Both the position numbers and the translations under genes were made by a program. Source: Granulosicoccus sp964390335 (GTDB taxonomy: Bacteria > Pseudomonadota > Gammaproteobacteria > Granulosicoccales > Granulosicoccaceae). Taken from it: a stretch of 64,000 bases of DNA. A model generated the notes under the pieces. The model saw nothing but the letters and a program-made list of their open reading frames with translations, did no database searches and was not told the DNA's origin. Of the stretch, positions 26,845-36,213 are shown piece by piece. Numbering within the stretch: position 1 is the first letter of the stretch; each line of letters begins with the position of its first letter. The DNA lies in NCBI GenBank assembly GCA_964390335.1, contig CAYMHU010000002.1, forward strand, positions 62,001 through 126,000. Reading direction: 5' to 3'.

Positions 26845-27885
26845 TTAGGCTTCGGATGATTTTGCCCATAGATTGATATCTTGATCTTTCGCGTATTCGT
26901 CAATTTCGTTTAGTTCAGCTTCCGTGAATTCGAGATTGTTAACACAGCCGGCGCACTCGATAATCTGCTCCGGTTTTGAGGCTCCGATAAGCGCTGTTGT
27001 AATGCCATTATTTCTTAAAACCCAAGCTATGGCCATTTGCGCTAATGTTTGTCCACGCTTTTCGGCTATGGCATTTAGCGAACGCAATGATGCCAATGAA
27101 TTTTCATTAAGAAACTCGGGCAGCAAAGACTTTCCCTGCGAGGCGCGGCTGTCTTGAGGCACGCCGTTCAGGTAGCGACTGGTTAGCATCCCTTGCGCTA
27201 ACGGAGTGAACGCAATGGAACCCACACCAAGCTCTGCAAGTGTGTCTTTTAAGCCATCAGTTTCTACCCATCGATTGAACATATTGTAGCTTGGCTGATG
27301 AATAAGGCAGGGTGTACCCAAATCATTGAGTATTGCCACGGCTTCCTTCGTTTTCTCAGAATTGTAAGAAGAGATGCCTGCATACAACGCGCGGCCTGAG
27401 CGCACAATGGTATCTAACGCACCCATAGTTTCTTCAAGCGGTGTATTGGGGTCGTACCTATGTGAATAGAATATATCGACGTAATCCAGCCCCATACGTT
27501 TCAGGCTTTGGTCGCAAGATGCAATCAAATACTTACGAGAACTCATAGAGCCGTAAGGTCCCGGCCACATCAAATAACCTGCCTTAGATGAAATAATTAA
27601 CTCATCACGATAGCCCGCGAAATCGGTTTTCAGTACCCGACCAAAACTTTCTTCTGCTGAACCAGGAGGCGGACCATAATTGTTTGCTAGATCGAAATGC
27701 GTAATGCCTTGATCGAAAGCAGTGCGGCACAATTCTCGATGAGTATTTTCAGCTACATCATGACCAAAGTTGTGCCATAAACCGAACGATATTGCGGGTA
27801 ATTTGAGGCCTGAGTTTCCACAACGACGATACACCATGGTGTCATAACGGTTTGGATTTGGTTGATACGTCATACTGCTATCCAT
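26845..27885 (-). CDS. Aldo/keto reductase, YghZ/Gpr-like
   Basis: This 346-aa aldo/keto reductase resembles E. coli YghZ (L-glyceraldehyde 3-phosphate reductase) and potassium-channel-beta-like enzymes. Typical stretches are YDTMVYRRCGNSGLKLPAIS, HFDLANNYGPPPGSAEESFG, ISSKAGYLMWPGPYGS and the histidine in FYSHRYD. It should reduce small aldehydes such as methylglyoxal or glyceraldehyde phosphate using NADPH. The first ATG is at 27885; a second four codons in (27873) also fits the family start, and neither has a strong ribosome binding site. It is divergent from the TAXI binding-protein gene. Confidence 0.88.
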   Translation of the reverse strand: MDSSMTYQPNPNRYDTMVYRRCGNSGLKLPAISFGLWHNFGHDVAENTHRELCRTAFDQGITHFDLANNYGPPPGSAEESFGRVLKTDFAGYRDELIISSKAGYLMWPGPYGSMSSRKYLIASCDQSLKRMGLDYVDIFYSHRYDPNTPLEETMGALDTIVRSGRALYAGISSYNSEKTKEAVAILNDLGTPCLIHQPSYNMFNRWVETDGLKDTLAELGVGSIAFTPLAQGMLTSRYLNGVPQDSRASQGKSLLPEFLNENSLASLRSLNAIAEKRGQTLAQMAIAWVLRNNGITTALIGASKPEQIIECAGCVNNLEFTEAELNEIDEYAKDQDINLWAKSSEA

Positions 27886-28145
27886 TTGGCAAAGATTTAT
27901 TAATTCGACTTAATATAATAGCTATTTACCACAGCTTGTTGTGTATTCGACAACTACTTAGATAATCGAAAGAAAAGCACTCTCATATTAATTACTATGG
28001 CCTCAGGACCCATTGTAGCAACACATATTTGCCAAACTTGCCGCTATCTGGCAAGCTTCCACTTGGTATATGTGCAAAATTCAAAGACTTATAAGATCAC
28101 ATAATCAATCTGTAAATCAGTACCACACCACTTTGGAGAGAACGA

Positions 28146-29207
28146 ATGCGTACGACCCGCTCGACATTAAAAAAATCACTGCTGGCTTTAGGTATCGCCG
28201 CAGGTTTATCAACGTCAGTACAGGCGATTGAGAACCTGACAGGCGAGACAGCATCGCCCGGTGGCTCTATTCATTTATCTATGGCGCACTTAGCAGAAGC
28301 CGCCGCCGCCGCTGGTGTCGCTAATATTCAAGTAGCCGATGGCCAGACACTGACTAACTCCATCCAGAATGTTGCGGAAGGCAAGACCGATATAGCAGGC
28401 ACGCCCTATATATTGCCGTTTCTGCTATCAAAAGGGCGAGGTCCTTACTCAAAATTGGGCGAAGAAAAGGGGGCTGAATTAGCATCCAATTTACGCGCGT
28501 TATATCCGGTAACGCTAGGTATCTTTGCACTGTATGCATTCGATTCAAAAGGTTTAAAAGGATGGGACGATCTAGAAGGCCGAACAATCTATAATGGCCC
28601 ACCACGCGGTGCAGCTCTGTCAAATGCTCGCTCCATCATCCAACTGACCACCGGCCTTAAAGAGGGCGATGGCTACAAAGGCGTACAAGTGAATTGGGGG
28701 CAAGCGGTAAAAACCATTACGGACGGCTCAGCCGATGCAGTCGTGTTACCCATTTTATTCCCAGACAGCCGAATCACGCAGTCGTTGGCTTCTGGAAATA
28801 TGACTGTCTGGTCCGTTCCTAAAGAAAAATGGGACACTGAATCCTGGCAAAAATACCTAAGAGCACCTGGATCTGCACCTTTTACCCTTGATGCGTCTGA
28901 AGCCGGACTAGGAGAAGGTGTCACTCTAGTAGCCGAAGATGGTGTATTCCGAGGACTGGCAACAATCGGAGGTGACATCGTAAACAAGAACATGTCTTTC
29001 GAATTAGCCAAAGCTTTGACAAAAGCACATATCGATACGCTTGATCAACTCATGGCTAAAGCACCATTTGCGCGATATGCAGGTTATGGTGTAGTTGATA
29101 GCGTTAAATCCGGTATGTGTGGTGCTAACCCGCTTAAGTATCACGCAGGCGCCGTTGCTGCATGGGAAGAAGCCGGTTATACCATTGACGATTGTGCTAA
29201 ACCCTAA
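28146..29207 (+). CDS. TAXI-family TRAP transporter solute-binding protein
   Basis: This 353-aa periplasmic protein has a signal peptide (about 27 residues, LLALGIAAGLSTSVQA). A TAXI-type domain follows, including VADGQTLTNSIQNVAEGKTD, DLEGRTIYNGPPRGAALSNA and VLPILFPDSR. It is the receptor of the fused TRAP permease encoded 98 bp downstream. TAXI receptors often bind dicarboxylates, amino acids or related organic acids, but the ligand here is unknown. GGAGAG precedes the ATG. A hairpin between this gene and the permease may raise receptor abundance relative to permease. Confidence 0.9.
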   Translation: MRTTRSTLKKSLLALGIAAGLSTSVQAIENLTGETASPGGSIHLSMAHLAEAAAAAGVANIQVADGQTLTNSIQNVAEGKTDIAGTPYILPFLLSKGRGPYSKLGEEKGAELASNLRALYPVTLGIFALYAFDSKGLKGWDDLEGRTIYNGPPRGAALSNARSIIQLTTGLKEGDGYKGVQVNWGQAVKTITDGSADAVVLPILFPDSRITQSLASGNMTVWSVPKEKWDTESWQKYLRAPGSAPFTLDASEAGLGEGVTLVAEDGVFRGLATIGGDIVNKNMSFELAKALTKAHIDTLDQLMAKAPFARYAGYGVVDSVKSGMCGANPLKYHAGAVAAWEEAGYTIDDCAKP

Positions 29208-29243
29208 GCGCAGATAGTATTAGGCATAAGTTGTACAGAGCAG

Positions 29244-29270
29244 CGGCCGGGTGATTCTATCGCCCGGCCG
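29244..29270 (+). promoter_or_regulatory. GC-rich hairpin between TRAP receptor and permease genes
   Basis: Arms CGGCCGGG and CCCGGCCG, extended by a G-U and a G-C pair, enclose a seven-base loop. It is 37 bp after the receptor stop and 36 bp before the permease start. Only TTGTT follows, so it is either a weak terminator or an mRNA-stabilising element. Such structures often cause high receptor and low permease expression. Confidence 0.6.
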
Positions 29271-29305
29271 TTGTTATGACTATCCCATGCTTATGACTCC
29301 TCTCT

Positions 29306-31666
29306 ATGGCAAACAATGCACCCAGTAACGAACGAAAACCTGATTTAGGCCAGAAACTGCTTTATTGTTTGGCGCTACTGTTGGTTATTATCGGCTTGCT
29401 CAATGCTATGCCCGGTATACCGGGTTTAGACGATATGTTCTCGGGCATGTTTGGCTTCGATAATTTCAGTATTCGAAAATACCCTTACGAATACTTCTAC
29501 CCAATTGCGTTTGGCGCGATGATGATCATTGTTGCGTTAAAACATTCGCTTTGGCGAGACTTTGCCGATCGCACCCCGATCAAGCGCCGGCTTGGTTTAC
29601 TGCTCGACATTGCTTTAGTGGTAGCGGCTATAGCCATTTCGCTCACCTACTTGGTGGAAATTGAAGCGGTGTGTCTGGTTGATCAAGTAACCGGCGAACG
29701 CGCAGAATTGATTGCAAAAAGTCTGGCTGCGGAAATTCAATTTGCCGAAGATTTTGGCTTACCCGTACCCGACTCAGTAGATGACCCGCAGTGCATCAAC
29801 ACCACTGGTGCATGGTTGGCCGCCATCATATTTTTTGCTGTTGCGGTATTTCTTGCCTACAACGTGAAGGTATGGGGGCTGCCGTTAGTGTTGGTTGCTA
29901 TTGCTGTTGCTGTCTACACGGTCGCGACTGTTATGGTTTGGTATTTTCATGGCCCCGACGATATTAATAAATACTTGATGACAAAGCTTGGTGGCGAACC
30001 GCGCTTACTATCAGACGGGCGTCCACGTTTGCACGATGCACTGGTAAATAATGCATCGGGATTGTTGGGTCGGTTTATGGACATCATACTCAACACGGTT
30101 TTCCCGTATATCGTGTTGGGCGGATTATTTGGTGCATCCGCAGGTGGCCGCTCCCTAATCAAACTGGCGTTTTTATGGACGCGGAAACTGCGCGGTGGGC
30201 CAGCTCACGCTGCTATTGTATCGTCTGCTCTCTTCGGTACTATCTCCGGCGGGCCAGTCGTGAACGTGTTGTCTACTGGCGTACTAACAATTCCCATGAT
30301 GATGAAGCGCGGATTCTCAAAAGTATTTGCTGGTGGTATGGAAGCCGCTGCGTCATCTGGTGGTTCTATCATGCCGCCAGTGATGGGAGTTGCGGCATTC
30401 GTTTTGGCGGCGCTCACGGCCGTACCTTACAGAGAGGTGATTATTGCGGCCGCTATACCGGCTGTAGCTTACTTTTTTTGTATGTTCTTATCGGCGGTGT
30501 TTCAGTCGAGAAAACAAGGAATAGAAGCCATCGGTGAAGTCACCGAAGACATGAAGTTAACTCGCGCCGACAAACTCAACCTCGTCATGATATTCGGGCC
30601 TATCTTGCTCATCCTATTTTTACTTCTCACGCCAAAAGAAGCAATTGGTTGTGGGTTGATTTCTTCTTGGCTGGGGGTACAAAGCACTGGTGTTGGGGCT
30701 GATTGCATTGCCACCGATTTACCTTGGTTTTTAGAGCTAGTGCAAAATTCCGCTGGAGATGCAGGTAGCGCCGGCTGGTGGGCAGTTTTTGTGTTGTGCT
30801 TTTTATTGTTTCTCGATAAAGATATGCGTGCGAAGCCAAAGCGTTTGTTGGATGCATTTTCAGAATCAGGTGTTTTGATCTCTACGCTGTATCTAATGTT
30901 TTTGGCGGTTTCGATAATAGATTTTTGTCTTAACTTTACCGGTCTTTCTGATTTTATTGCGCTCGATGTGCTGGGCTGGCTGCGTTCATTCGATCTAGTG
31001 GGTAGCGGCTCAGTGACGCTTCAAATGTTTGCGTTGTTCACCACTATGGCCTTGGCTGTGTTGCTAGGCATGGGCATGCCCGCCGTGCCTGCTTATATTA
31101 ATGTTGCGCTGTTAATGGGCCCCATGCTGGCAGGTTTAGGTTTGTCCATATTTACAGCTCATATGTTTATTTTCTATTTCGCTGTTGCCTCTGCTATTAC
31201 ACCGCCTGTTGCAATAGCGGCCTTTACCGCGGCAACGATAACAAAAGCCGAGCCTATGGCTACTGCATTTTCGGCGGTTCGATCAGGCATTGTTATGTTT
31301 GTTATTCCGTTTGTTTTTGCATTCTATCCAGAGTTACTGTTGATACCGGCAGCGGTGCTTGACCCGTCTTCGTTACCTTCAGCAGCACAATATCTCCCAG
31401 GCTATGATGGTGAACGGCACTATCCCGAGCTTTTCTGGTTATTGTTACGCCTGGTGTTAGCGTTGTACTTGCTAGCTAGCGCCTTAGCAGGCTTTGACCG
31501 TCGATCATTAACTGCCATAGAGATTGCATTGAGGATCGGCTTGATGTTGCTTATTCTGGCGAAGCCCAGTGCCATACACTTACCAGGCTTTGCTGCCGCT
31601 TTGGCACTACTGGCTTTTCATTATTTTCAGAACAAAACGGTGGTTAGCATCCAAAGCCGCACATGA
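29306..31666 (+). CDS. TRAP transporter fused permease (DctQ-DctM, TAXI type)
   Basis: This 786-aa polytopic membrane protein matches the 4TM/12TM TRAP fusion permeases that pair with TAXI receptors. The DctQ-like part occupies roughly residues 1-230. The DctM-like part holds conserved glycine-rich segments SALFGTISGGPVVNVLSTGV, GGSIMPPVMGVAAF and the later LLGMGMPAVPAYINVALLMG and FYFAVASAITPPVAIAAF. It would import the TAXI-bound substrate with a sodium or proton gradient. An acidic extracellular insert near residue 130-165 (between helices) separates the small-subunit helices. It forms a unit with the upstream receptor. Confidence 0.93.
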   Translation: MANNAPSNERKPDLGQKLLYCLALLLVIIGLLNAMPGIPGLDDMFSGMFGFDNFSIRKYPYEYFYPIAFGAMMIIVALKHSLWRDFADRTPIKRRLGLLLDIALVVAAIAISLTYLVEIEAVCLVDQVTGERAELIAKSLAAEIQFAEDFGLPVPDSVDDPQCINTTGAWLAAIIFFAVAVFLAYNVKVWGLPLVLVAIAVAVYTVATVMVWYFHGPDDINKYLMTKLGGEPRLLSDGRPRLHDALVNNASGLLGRFMDIILNTVFPYIVLGGLFGASAGGRSLIKLAFLWTRKLRGGPAHAAIVSSALFGTISGGPVVNVLSTGVLTIPMMMKRGFSKVFAGGMEAAASSGGSIMPPVMGVAAFVLAALTAVPYREVIIAAAIPAVAYFFCMFLSAVFQSRKQGIEAIGEVTEDMKLTRADKLNLVMIFGPILLILFLLLTPKEAIGCGLISSWLGVQSTGVGADCIATDLPWFLELVQNSAGDAGSAGWWAVFVLCFLLFLDKDMRAKPKRLLDAFSESGVLISTLYLMFLAVSIIDFCLNFTGLSDFIALDVLGWLRSFDLVGSGSVTLQMFALFTTMALAVLLGMGMPAVPAYINVALLMGPMLAGLGLSIFTAHMFIFYFAVASAITPPVAIAAFTAATITKAEPMATAFSAVRSGIVMFVIPFVFAFYPELLLIPAAVLDPSSLPSAAQYLPGYDGERHYPELFWLLLRLVLALYLLASALAGFDRRSLTAIEIALRIGLMLLILAKPSAIHLPGFAAALALLAFHYFQNKTVVSIQSRT

Positions 31667-31769
31667 TCGGCGTGGCCAAAACGACTTGATCAACCAGCAA
31701 GTATAAATATCGGTTATGGTGGGCGGGCCAAGGTCAGTAATGTAAGAAAAGAAAGCAGGAGATATCACA

Positions 31770-32651
31770 ATGCCTGAATTTTTAAACGAATCTCAAATCA
31801 AAGCTTACGAAGATACGGGTTATCTTGTACTGGATAGCCATTTGCCCATCAGTGTTTTAGAAAACATACGCACAGAAATTGCGAGATTCGAGGCCGAGGC
31901 GGCGGGTATGACTGAGTCTAACGATCGCTTGGAACTGGAGGACGGGCACACATCGGAACACCCTAGAATTAGACGAATTCGTTTGCCTCACACTATTAGC
32001 GACGTTATGCGAGACCTCATGTATTCAGACTTGATACTTGCACCGGCACGCGATCTAATCGGGCCAAATATTCGTCTGCATACAACGAAACTCAATATGA
32101 AATCTGCAGGCAACGGTGCTGCTATCGAATGGCATCAAGATTACGCTTTTTATCCGCATACCAATGACGACATTCTTGCCATTGGCGTTATTATCGATGA
32201 TATGGAAAGCGAAAACGGCCCGCTTATGGTGTATCCAGGTAGTCACAAAGGCCCGGTTTACGATCATCATGTTGATGGGGTTTTTGCCGGTGCATTTGTT
32301 CCACAAGAAGTTGGACTTAATCCTGCAGATGCAGTTGAACTCACAGGGCGTGCAGGTTCAATCTCCATACATCACGGTCGCATTGCGCATGGGTCTGCAC
32401 AAAATACATCGGCGCACCAAAGACGTATTTTATTCTTTGAGATGATGGCCGCGGATGCATTTCCAATTGTTGGTTCATTGACTAAGTGGGACGGGTTGGA
32501 AGATTACAACACTCGGCTGCTGTGTGGTGAATCTACAATTACGCCGCGCTTAAAAGACATACCGATAAGAATTCCTCAGCCACAACCAGACGTGCCAATC
32601 TCTATCTATGAAATACAGAAAGGCTTGAAGCGGAGCGGGTTTGACACTTGA
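31770..32651 (+). CDS. Phytanoyl-CoA dioxygenase (PhyH)-family oxygenase
   Basis: This 293-aa non-haem iron, 2-oxoglutarate-dependent oxygenase has the HxD motif in IEWHQDYAFYPHTN (His, Asp), a PYG/YPG turn in GPLMVYPGSHKGPV, the distal His in HHGRIAHGS and a 2-oxoglutarate-binding arginine in HQRRILFFEM. PhyH proteins hydroxylate diverse small molecules including amino acids and betaines. AGGAG precedes the start. It lies 103 bp after the TRAP permease and converges with the aconitase X gene. A joint role in handling the imported compound is plausible but unproven. Confidence 0.87.
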   Translation: MPEFLNESQIKAYEDTGYLVLDSHLPISVLENIRTEIARFEAEAAGMTESNDRLELEDGHTSEHPRIRRIRLPHTISDVMRDLMYSDLILAPARDLIGPNIRLHTTKLNMKSAGNGAAIEWHQDYAFYPHTNDDILAIGVIIDDMESENGPLMVYPGSHKGPVYDHHVDGVFAGAFVPQEVGLNPADAVELTGRAGSISIHHGRIAHGSAQNTSAHQRRILFFEMMAADAFPIVGSLTKWDGLEDYNTRLLCGESTITPRLKDIPIRIPQPQPDVPISIYEIQKGLKRSGFDT

Positions 32652-32687
32652 CCTATCTGTGCCCGGAACGTACTCCCGCTCTCGATG

Positions 32688-34439
32688 CTATCCCCTAGGC
32701 AGTCCCCAATCGGGCAGCGTATGGGCACGCTTCGCACTGCACGCGGCAGCAACACATTGTTCTAGGCTGCCGAAGTGCATGGGCCGGTTGACCAAGCCTG
32801 GGCCGTAGTGCGCGTATTTTCCCGAATTAGTCATCAGCACCTTTGTGTCTACAGGTATGATGGGTTCTTCAATCATGCACCAACAAGTGTCATTAATGAA
32901 CTGAACACCAAACGCTTCGAGCGTGTCTATGTACCCATCAGCAGAAGCACGTGCATAAACATCTCGACCTAAGGTAACAATCATTGTTACACAGGGGTGT
33001 TTTTTTCGATTAATGCACAGCGAAGCTAAGGTGGCACACTCAGTAATGGAGAAATGCGGATTACCAAGGCAAATCATATCGACACAATCGTCCTTAGCAC
33101 TGTTTAGTTCTTTCCAGCTTGTTAACAGATCGGGAATATCAACATCGATTGCTTTTATGGAAGATTGCACCGAACTCAATACGTTGTGTGACTCGGGTGT
33201 GATACCTATCATGTGATACATGGGTACCGACGACGTAGTGGCAAAAGCGGCGCTAAAACCTTTAAGATCATCAAGTGTTGGCGTGAACTCTTCTAAACCG
33301 AAGATAACGGGGATGTCGTTTTTACTGACTGCACCAATGTGATAACCGAGTAATGGCCAAAACGCATCATCAATACGATCTTTGTCGATATTAATTACAC
33401 TAACCTTTAGAGAAGGGGCTCTTCCATCATCCAGATGAGCACCAGCAGCTGGCGCTCTTGCTGTTAGTGCGATGCATGCATCCAGAAAATCGGGGTATTT
33501 TTGTGTTCTGGCACCGATAACGCTGTTGGCGAATATCACGGCATTTGACTCTGCCCAAACAATCTGCTGACCGAGTTTAGGAGCACCGTCTAACAAGTAC
33601 GGTGCGCAAGTGTAACTGGGTTTAGCGCCCATAGCGATATAGGCATCACCCAATTCGCTGGCCGGCGTTCCAAATTCATCGTTCACACCTTGCTGCTTCC
33701 AACGGCGCTTATCAACAGACAAGGAATTTAGTGTGGTTGGAATTTTTACTTTTCCACCCAAAGACGCTAGTTGCTGTGCAAACAGTAAACTTGACGGGCC
33801 ATTGTAAACGCATGCGTCGATATGGGCTTGCGTTACGCTAACGAGTTTCTCAGCATTTTGTAGCTGCGCCATGCGTACAACGATTTGCATGGCCAACTGA
33901 GCCGCTTTGCCATCGTGTCCATTCAGTAATTGCAGATCAGATTCTGATAAATCGAGCGAATGAACATGTTGCTCAGCTTCGTGTACTTCATTGTTTGCCA
34001 CATCGATTGGTGGTAGTTCAGATAATGCTGCGCTCGTACAAAGGACGCCGTGTTCAATTCGAGCAACTACCCCCGATTCTAACTGCTTAAAATCTTCAGC
34101 AGAGATTCTGCAAACCGGAATGCTTTTACCAAACATAACGTCTGACACGAGCACACCAAGTGTTAGTATGTCTTCAGGTTCAATAAAGATCAGTGCAGCA
34201 GGTGCAACGTTATTAAGCAGTAACTCAAGCACAACGCCGCTTCCCGAACTAGAACCTCGGCCACTTGGTAGTGCCAGAATTTTTCCACCAACTTGATGGT
34301 TATGAAGTGGATGATGTTGATCTATGATTAATCCGTTTGCAGGATTAATACCGCCCCAAAAGCTTAAGCTCGTGTCGGAAACCAGTAATTCACCAGTAGC
34401 ATCGCCATCAATGACAGATTGATAGGTAAAGTTCATCAT
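32688..34439 (-). CDS. Fused aconitase X (AcnX), hydroxyproline-dehydratase-like
   Basis: This 583-aa protein fuses the small AcnX domain (DUF126-like, residues about 1-135, with ALPSGRGSSSGSGVVLELLL) to the large AcnX domain (DUF521-like, from about 170, with YNGPSSLLFAQQLASLGGKV and later VDMICLGNPHFS). The bacterial fused form is known, from published work on the family, to include cis-3-hydroxy-L-proline dehydratases. Members are aconitase-like dehydratases that need an iron-sulfur cluster. It follows a tctA fragment by 15 bp on the same strand, implying a former tctA-acnX operon. The specific substrate is inferred from the family only. Confidence 0.88.
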   Translation of the reverse strand: MMNFTYQSVIDGDATGELLVSDTSLSFWGGINPANGLIIDQHHPLHNHQVGGKILALPSGRGSSSGSGVVLELLLNNVAPAALIFIEPEDILTLGVLVSDVMFGKSIPVCRISAEDFKQLESGVVARIEHGVLCTSAALSELPPIDVANNEVHEAEQHVHSLDLSESDLQLLNGHDGKAAQLAMQIVVRMAQLQNAEKLVSVTQAHIDACVYNGPSSLLFAQQLASLGGKVKIPTTLNSLSVDKRRWKQQGVNDEFGTPASELGDAYIAMGAKPSYTCAPYLLDGAPKLGQQIVWAESNAVIFANSVIGARTQKYPDFLDACIALTARAPAAGAHLDDGRAPSLKVSVINIDKDRIDDAFWPLLGYHIGAVSKNDIPVIFGLEEFTPTLDDLKGFSAAFATTSSVPMYHMIGITPESHNVLSSVQSSIKAIDVDIPDLLTSWKELNSAKDDCVDMICLGNPHFSITECATLASLCINRKKHPCVTMIVTLGRDVYARASADGYIDTLEAFGVQFINDTCWCMIEEPIIPVDTKVLMTNSGKYAHYGPGLVNRPMHFGSLEQCVAAACSAKRAHTLPDWGLPRG

Positions 34440-34454
34440 GCGAAGTCACATAGA

Positions 34455-35039
34455 TTACTCGCTACCACTCTTTCGACTCATAGCAAGTACAATTACCACT
34501 ATACTCAACAACATTAAAGTAGTTGCTGTATAAGAACTAAATAGAAACCAGGGATCATTACCGGTTGCAGAAAACGCCTGACGAGCCGTCTCTTCAAGTC
34601 GACCACCGAGAATATAAGCAATCACAAACGGAAGCGGTGACATACCTATGCGGCGCATGAAGTAGCCGAGCAGACCAAAACCAATCGTAAACCAAACTGC
34701 CGCGAGACGAGTTTCCTGTATATACACAGCAGTGAGCGTTACCAGCAATATGATGGGCAATAGGTAGTGTTTCGGAATTCTGGTCATGATGCCCATGGCG
34801 CGCATAACGCGCCCGCCAATAATCCAGTTAAGTAGGTTGGCGATCATCATAATAGTAAAAATACCAAAAGCTATGACCAGCTCTGAGTTGATGCTCCCTT
34901 CAGTCAAACGGAATACCGATGGACCAGGATTAAAACCCCCGATTGAATCGGTTGCAAGAATCAAAAACACGGCTGCCGCATTACCGGGTATCCCAAGTGA
35001 TAACACTGGTATTAAATTAGCACCGGACAATGGATTCAC
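34455..35039 (-). pseudogene. C-terminal fragment of a TctA-family permease
   Basis: The 194-codon frame matches only the last third of TctA (tripartite tricarboxylate transporter large permease, normally about 500 aa): GANLIPVLSLGIPGNAAAVF, GPSVFRLTEG and the late SPLPFVIAYILGGRLEETA. The first two-thirds, including the N-terminal helices, are absent. Homology stops at about 35030, where the sequence becomes the start of a metE-like fragment on the opposite strand. The start GTG at 35039 is not a genuine start. The receptor and TctB genes are missing as well. Confidence 0.85.
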
Positions 35040-35285
35040 ATGCCAGTACCGATTGATCGGACTGATGATGATTACTTTAGGCCGTTACAGGACTTAAACA
35101 CTGGCAATTTGCAGCAACTGTTTTTGGGCCTAATACACGAACAGGATGGTGTTGATGGAGCGAAAAAACGAATGGATGCCGCCGATCGCTTTTGCAAAGG
35201 GTATGGCATTTCAACCGAATGTGGATTAGGCCGCAGAGATCCTGATGTGGCTTTGCATTTATTAAAATTACAGGCAAGCGTTTAA
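35028..35285 (+). pseudogene. C-terminal fragment of a MetE-like (cobalamin-independent methionine synthase family) protein
   Basis: The frame reads QWIHMPVPIDRTDDDYFRPL, then LFLGLIHEQDGVDGAKKRMD and GISTECGLGRRD, ending at 35285. These are the final roughly 85 residues of the short MetE-like methyltransferase family, including the late cysteine in TECG. The preceding 280 or so residues are missing and the frame enters the tctA fragment at about 35028. No start codon or ribosome binding site fits a genuine gene. It shares a deletion boundary with the tctA fragment. Confidence 0.82.
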
Positions 35286-35388
35286 AAGCGTCTATTAACA
35301 TTTAGTTGCGTCAATAGTTATTCCAATTGAACAATGACGTTAAATCTGCTATCAACTAACAAAACTCAATAACTAGAGAATCACCTAT

Positions 35389-36213
35389 ATGCAGATGCCG
35401 CAAAGTTGGCAACAGGAACACAAATTATTCCCCTATCAAGTAGGATTTACGTGTCCACCATTTGATTTCGACGCTGCACCAAGCGACTTTTTACGTATGG
35501 CTCCAGACTCCGTTGGTGTGCATGGATGGATGCTGCATGTACCCGACTATCAACACGGCCTGGATCAACGCAAGCAAAACTTCGGCATGATGGAAGACTT
35601 TGTTCACTGCATGTCTCGTAACGGTGTGGATGTGTGCGGACAAGTTGGTTCGAACTGGGTGCACGCCTGCGGCTTGGGTGTTGAAGGCGTTAGAACGCAC
35701 TGCGAACAATTATCAGATACCTATGGCACAGAGTTTCATATGGCTGGTTATGCCATGGTGGAGGCGCTGCGGGAAATGAACGTTGAAAAAGTTGCTCTTA
35801 ATGCTGCGTATCACTGGCCAGACTGGTGGCAAGGTACGGTAGGTTTCTTAAGGGAAGCCGGGTTCGATGTTTTGTGGGCTGGCAATTTTCACGATCAAGG
35901 ATGGTTCGACTCCCAAGAAGCCATCAATGATTGTCGGTGGGTATTCGATGGCGATTTGGCCGTGAAATCGTTTGAGTTTGTAGCCGATCAAGCACCCAAC
36001 GCCGATGCTTATTTGATTAATGGCATGTGCAACTTTCGCACTGGGCCAGACGGATTGCCCTTAAGACCAGTGCATTTAATCAAAGACCTTGAGCAACGTC
36101 TAGGCAAGCCCGTGGTAGGGCACGACTCCGCCTTGTATTGGAGAATGTTTAAGTCTCTTGGACTTGCACCCACCATGAAGCGAGGCCAACTATTGGAAAG
36201 TCTCGATGCATAA
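35389..36213 (+). CDS. Asp/Glu racemase-superfamily enzyme (maleate isomerase / arylmalonate decarboxylase-like)
   Basis: This 274-aa protein shows the racemase/maleate-isomerase two-cysteine layout, with Cys83 in NGVDVCGQVGSNW and Cys214 in INGMCNFRTG, followed by LEQRLGKPVVGHDSALYWRM and LGL, typical of this superfamily. Such enzymes isomerise, racemise or decarboxylate small di-acids via cysteine thiolates. Unlike standard members it has a long aromatic loop (AYHWPDWWQGT). It is translationally coupled to the sulfotransferase gene, which starts eight bases inside it. The reaction is not known. Confidence 0.75.
   Translation: MQMPQSWQQEHKLFPYQVGFTCPPFDFDAAPSDFLRMAPDSVGVHGWMLHVPDYQHGLDQRKQNFGMMEDFVHCMSRNGVDVCGQVGSNWVHACGLGVEGVRTHCEQLSDTYGTEFHMAGYAMVEALREMNVEKVALNAAYHWPDWWQGTVGFLREAGFDVLWAGNFHDQGWFDSQEAINDCRWVFDGDLAVKSFEFVADQAPNADAYLINGMCNFRTGPDGLPLRPVHLIKDLEQRLGKPVVGHDSALYWRMFKSLGLAPTMKRGQLLESLDA

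Noticed and set aside
28037..28055. CTTGCC/GGCAAG inverted repeat between the aldo/keto reductase and TAXI genes
   Set aside because: Only six-base arms in a 260-bp region; such repeats are common by chance and no regulator is suggested.
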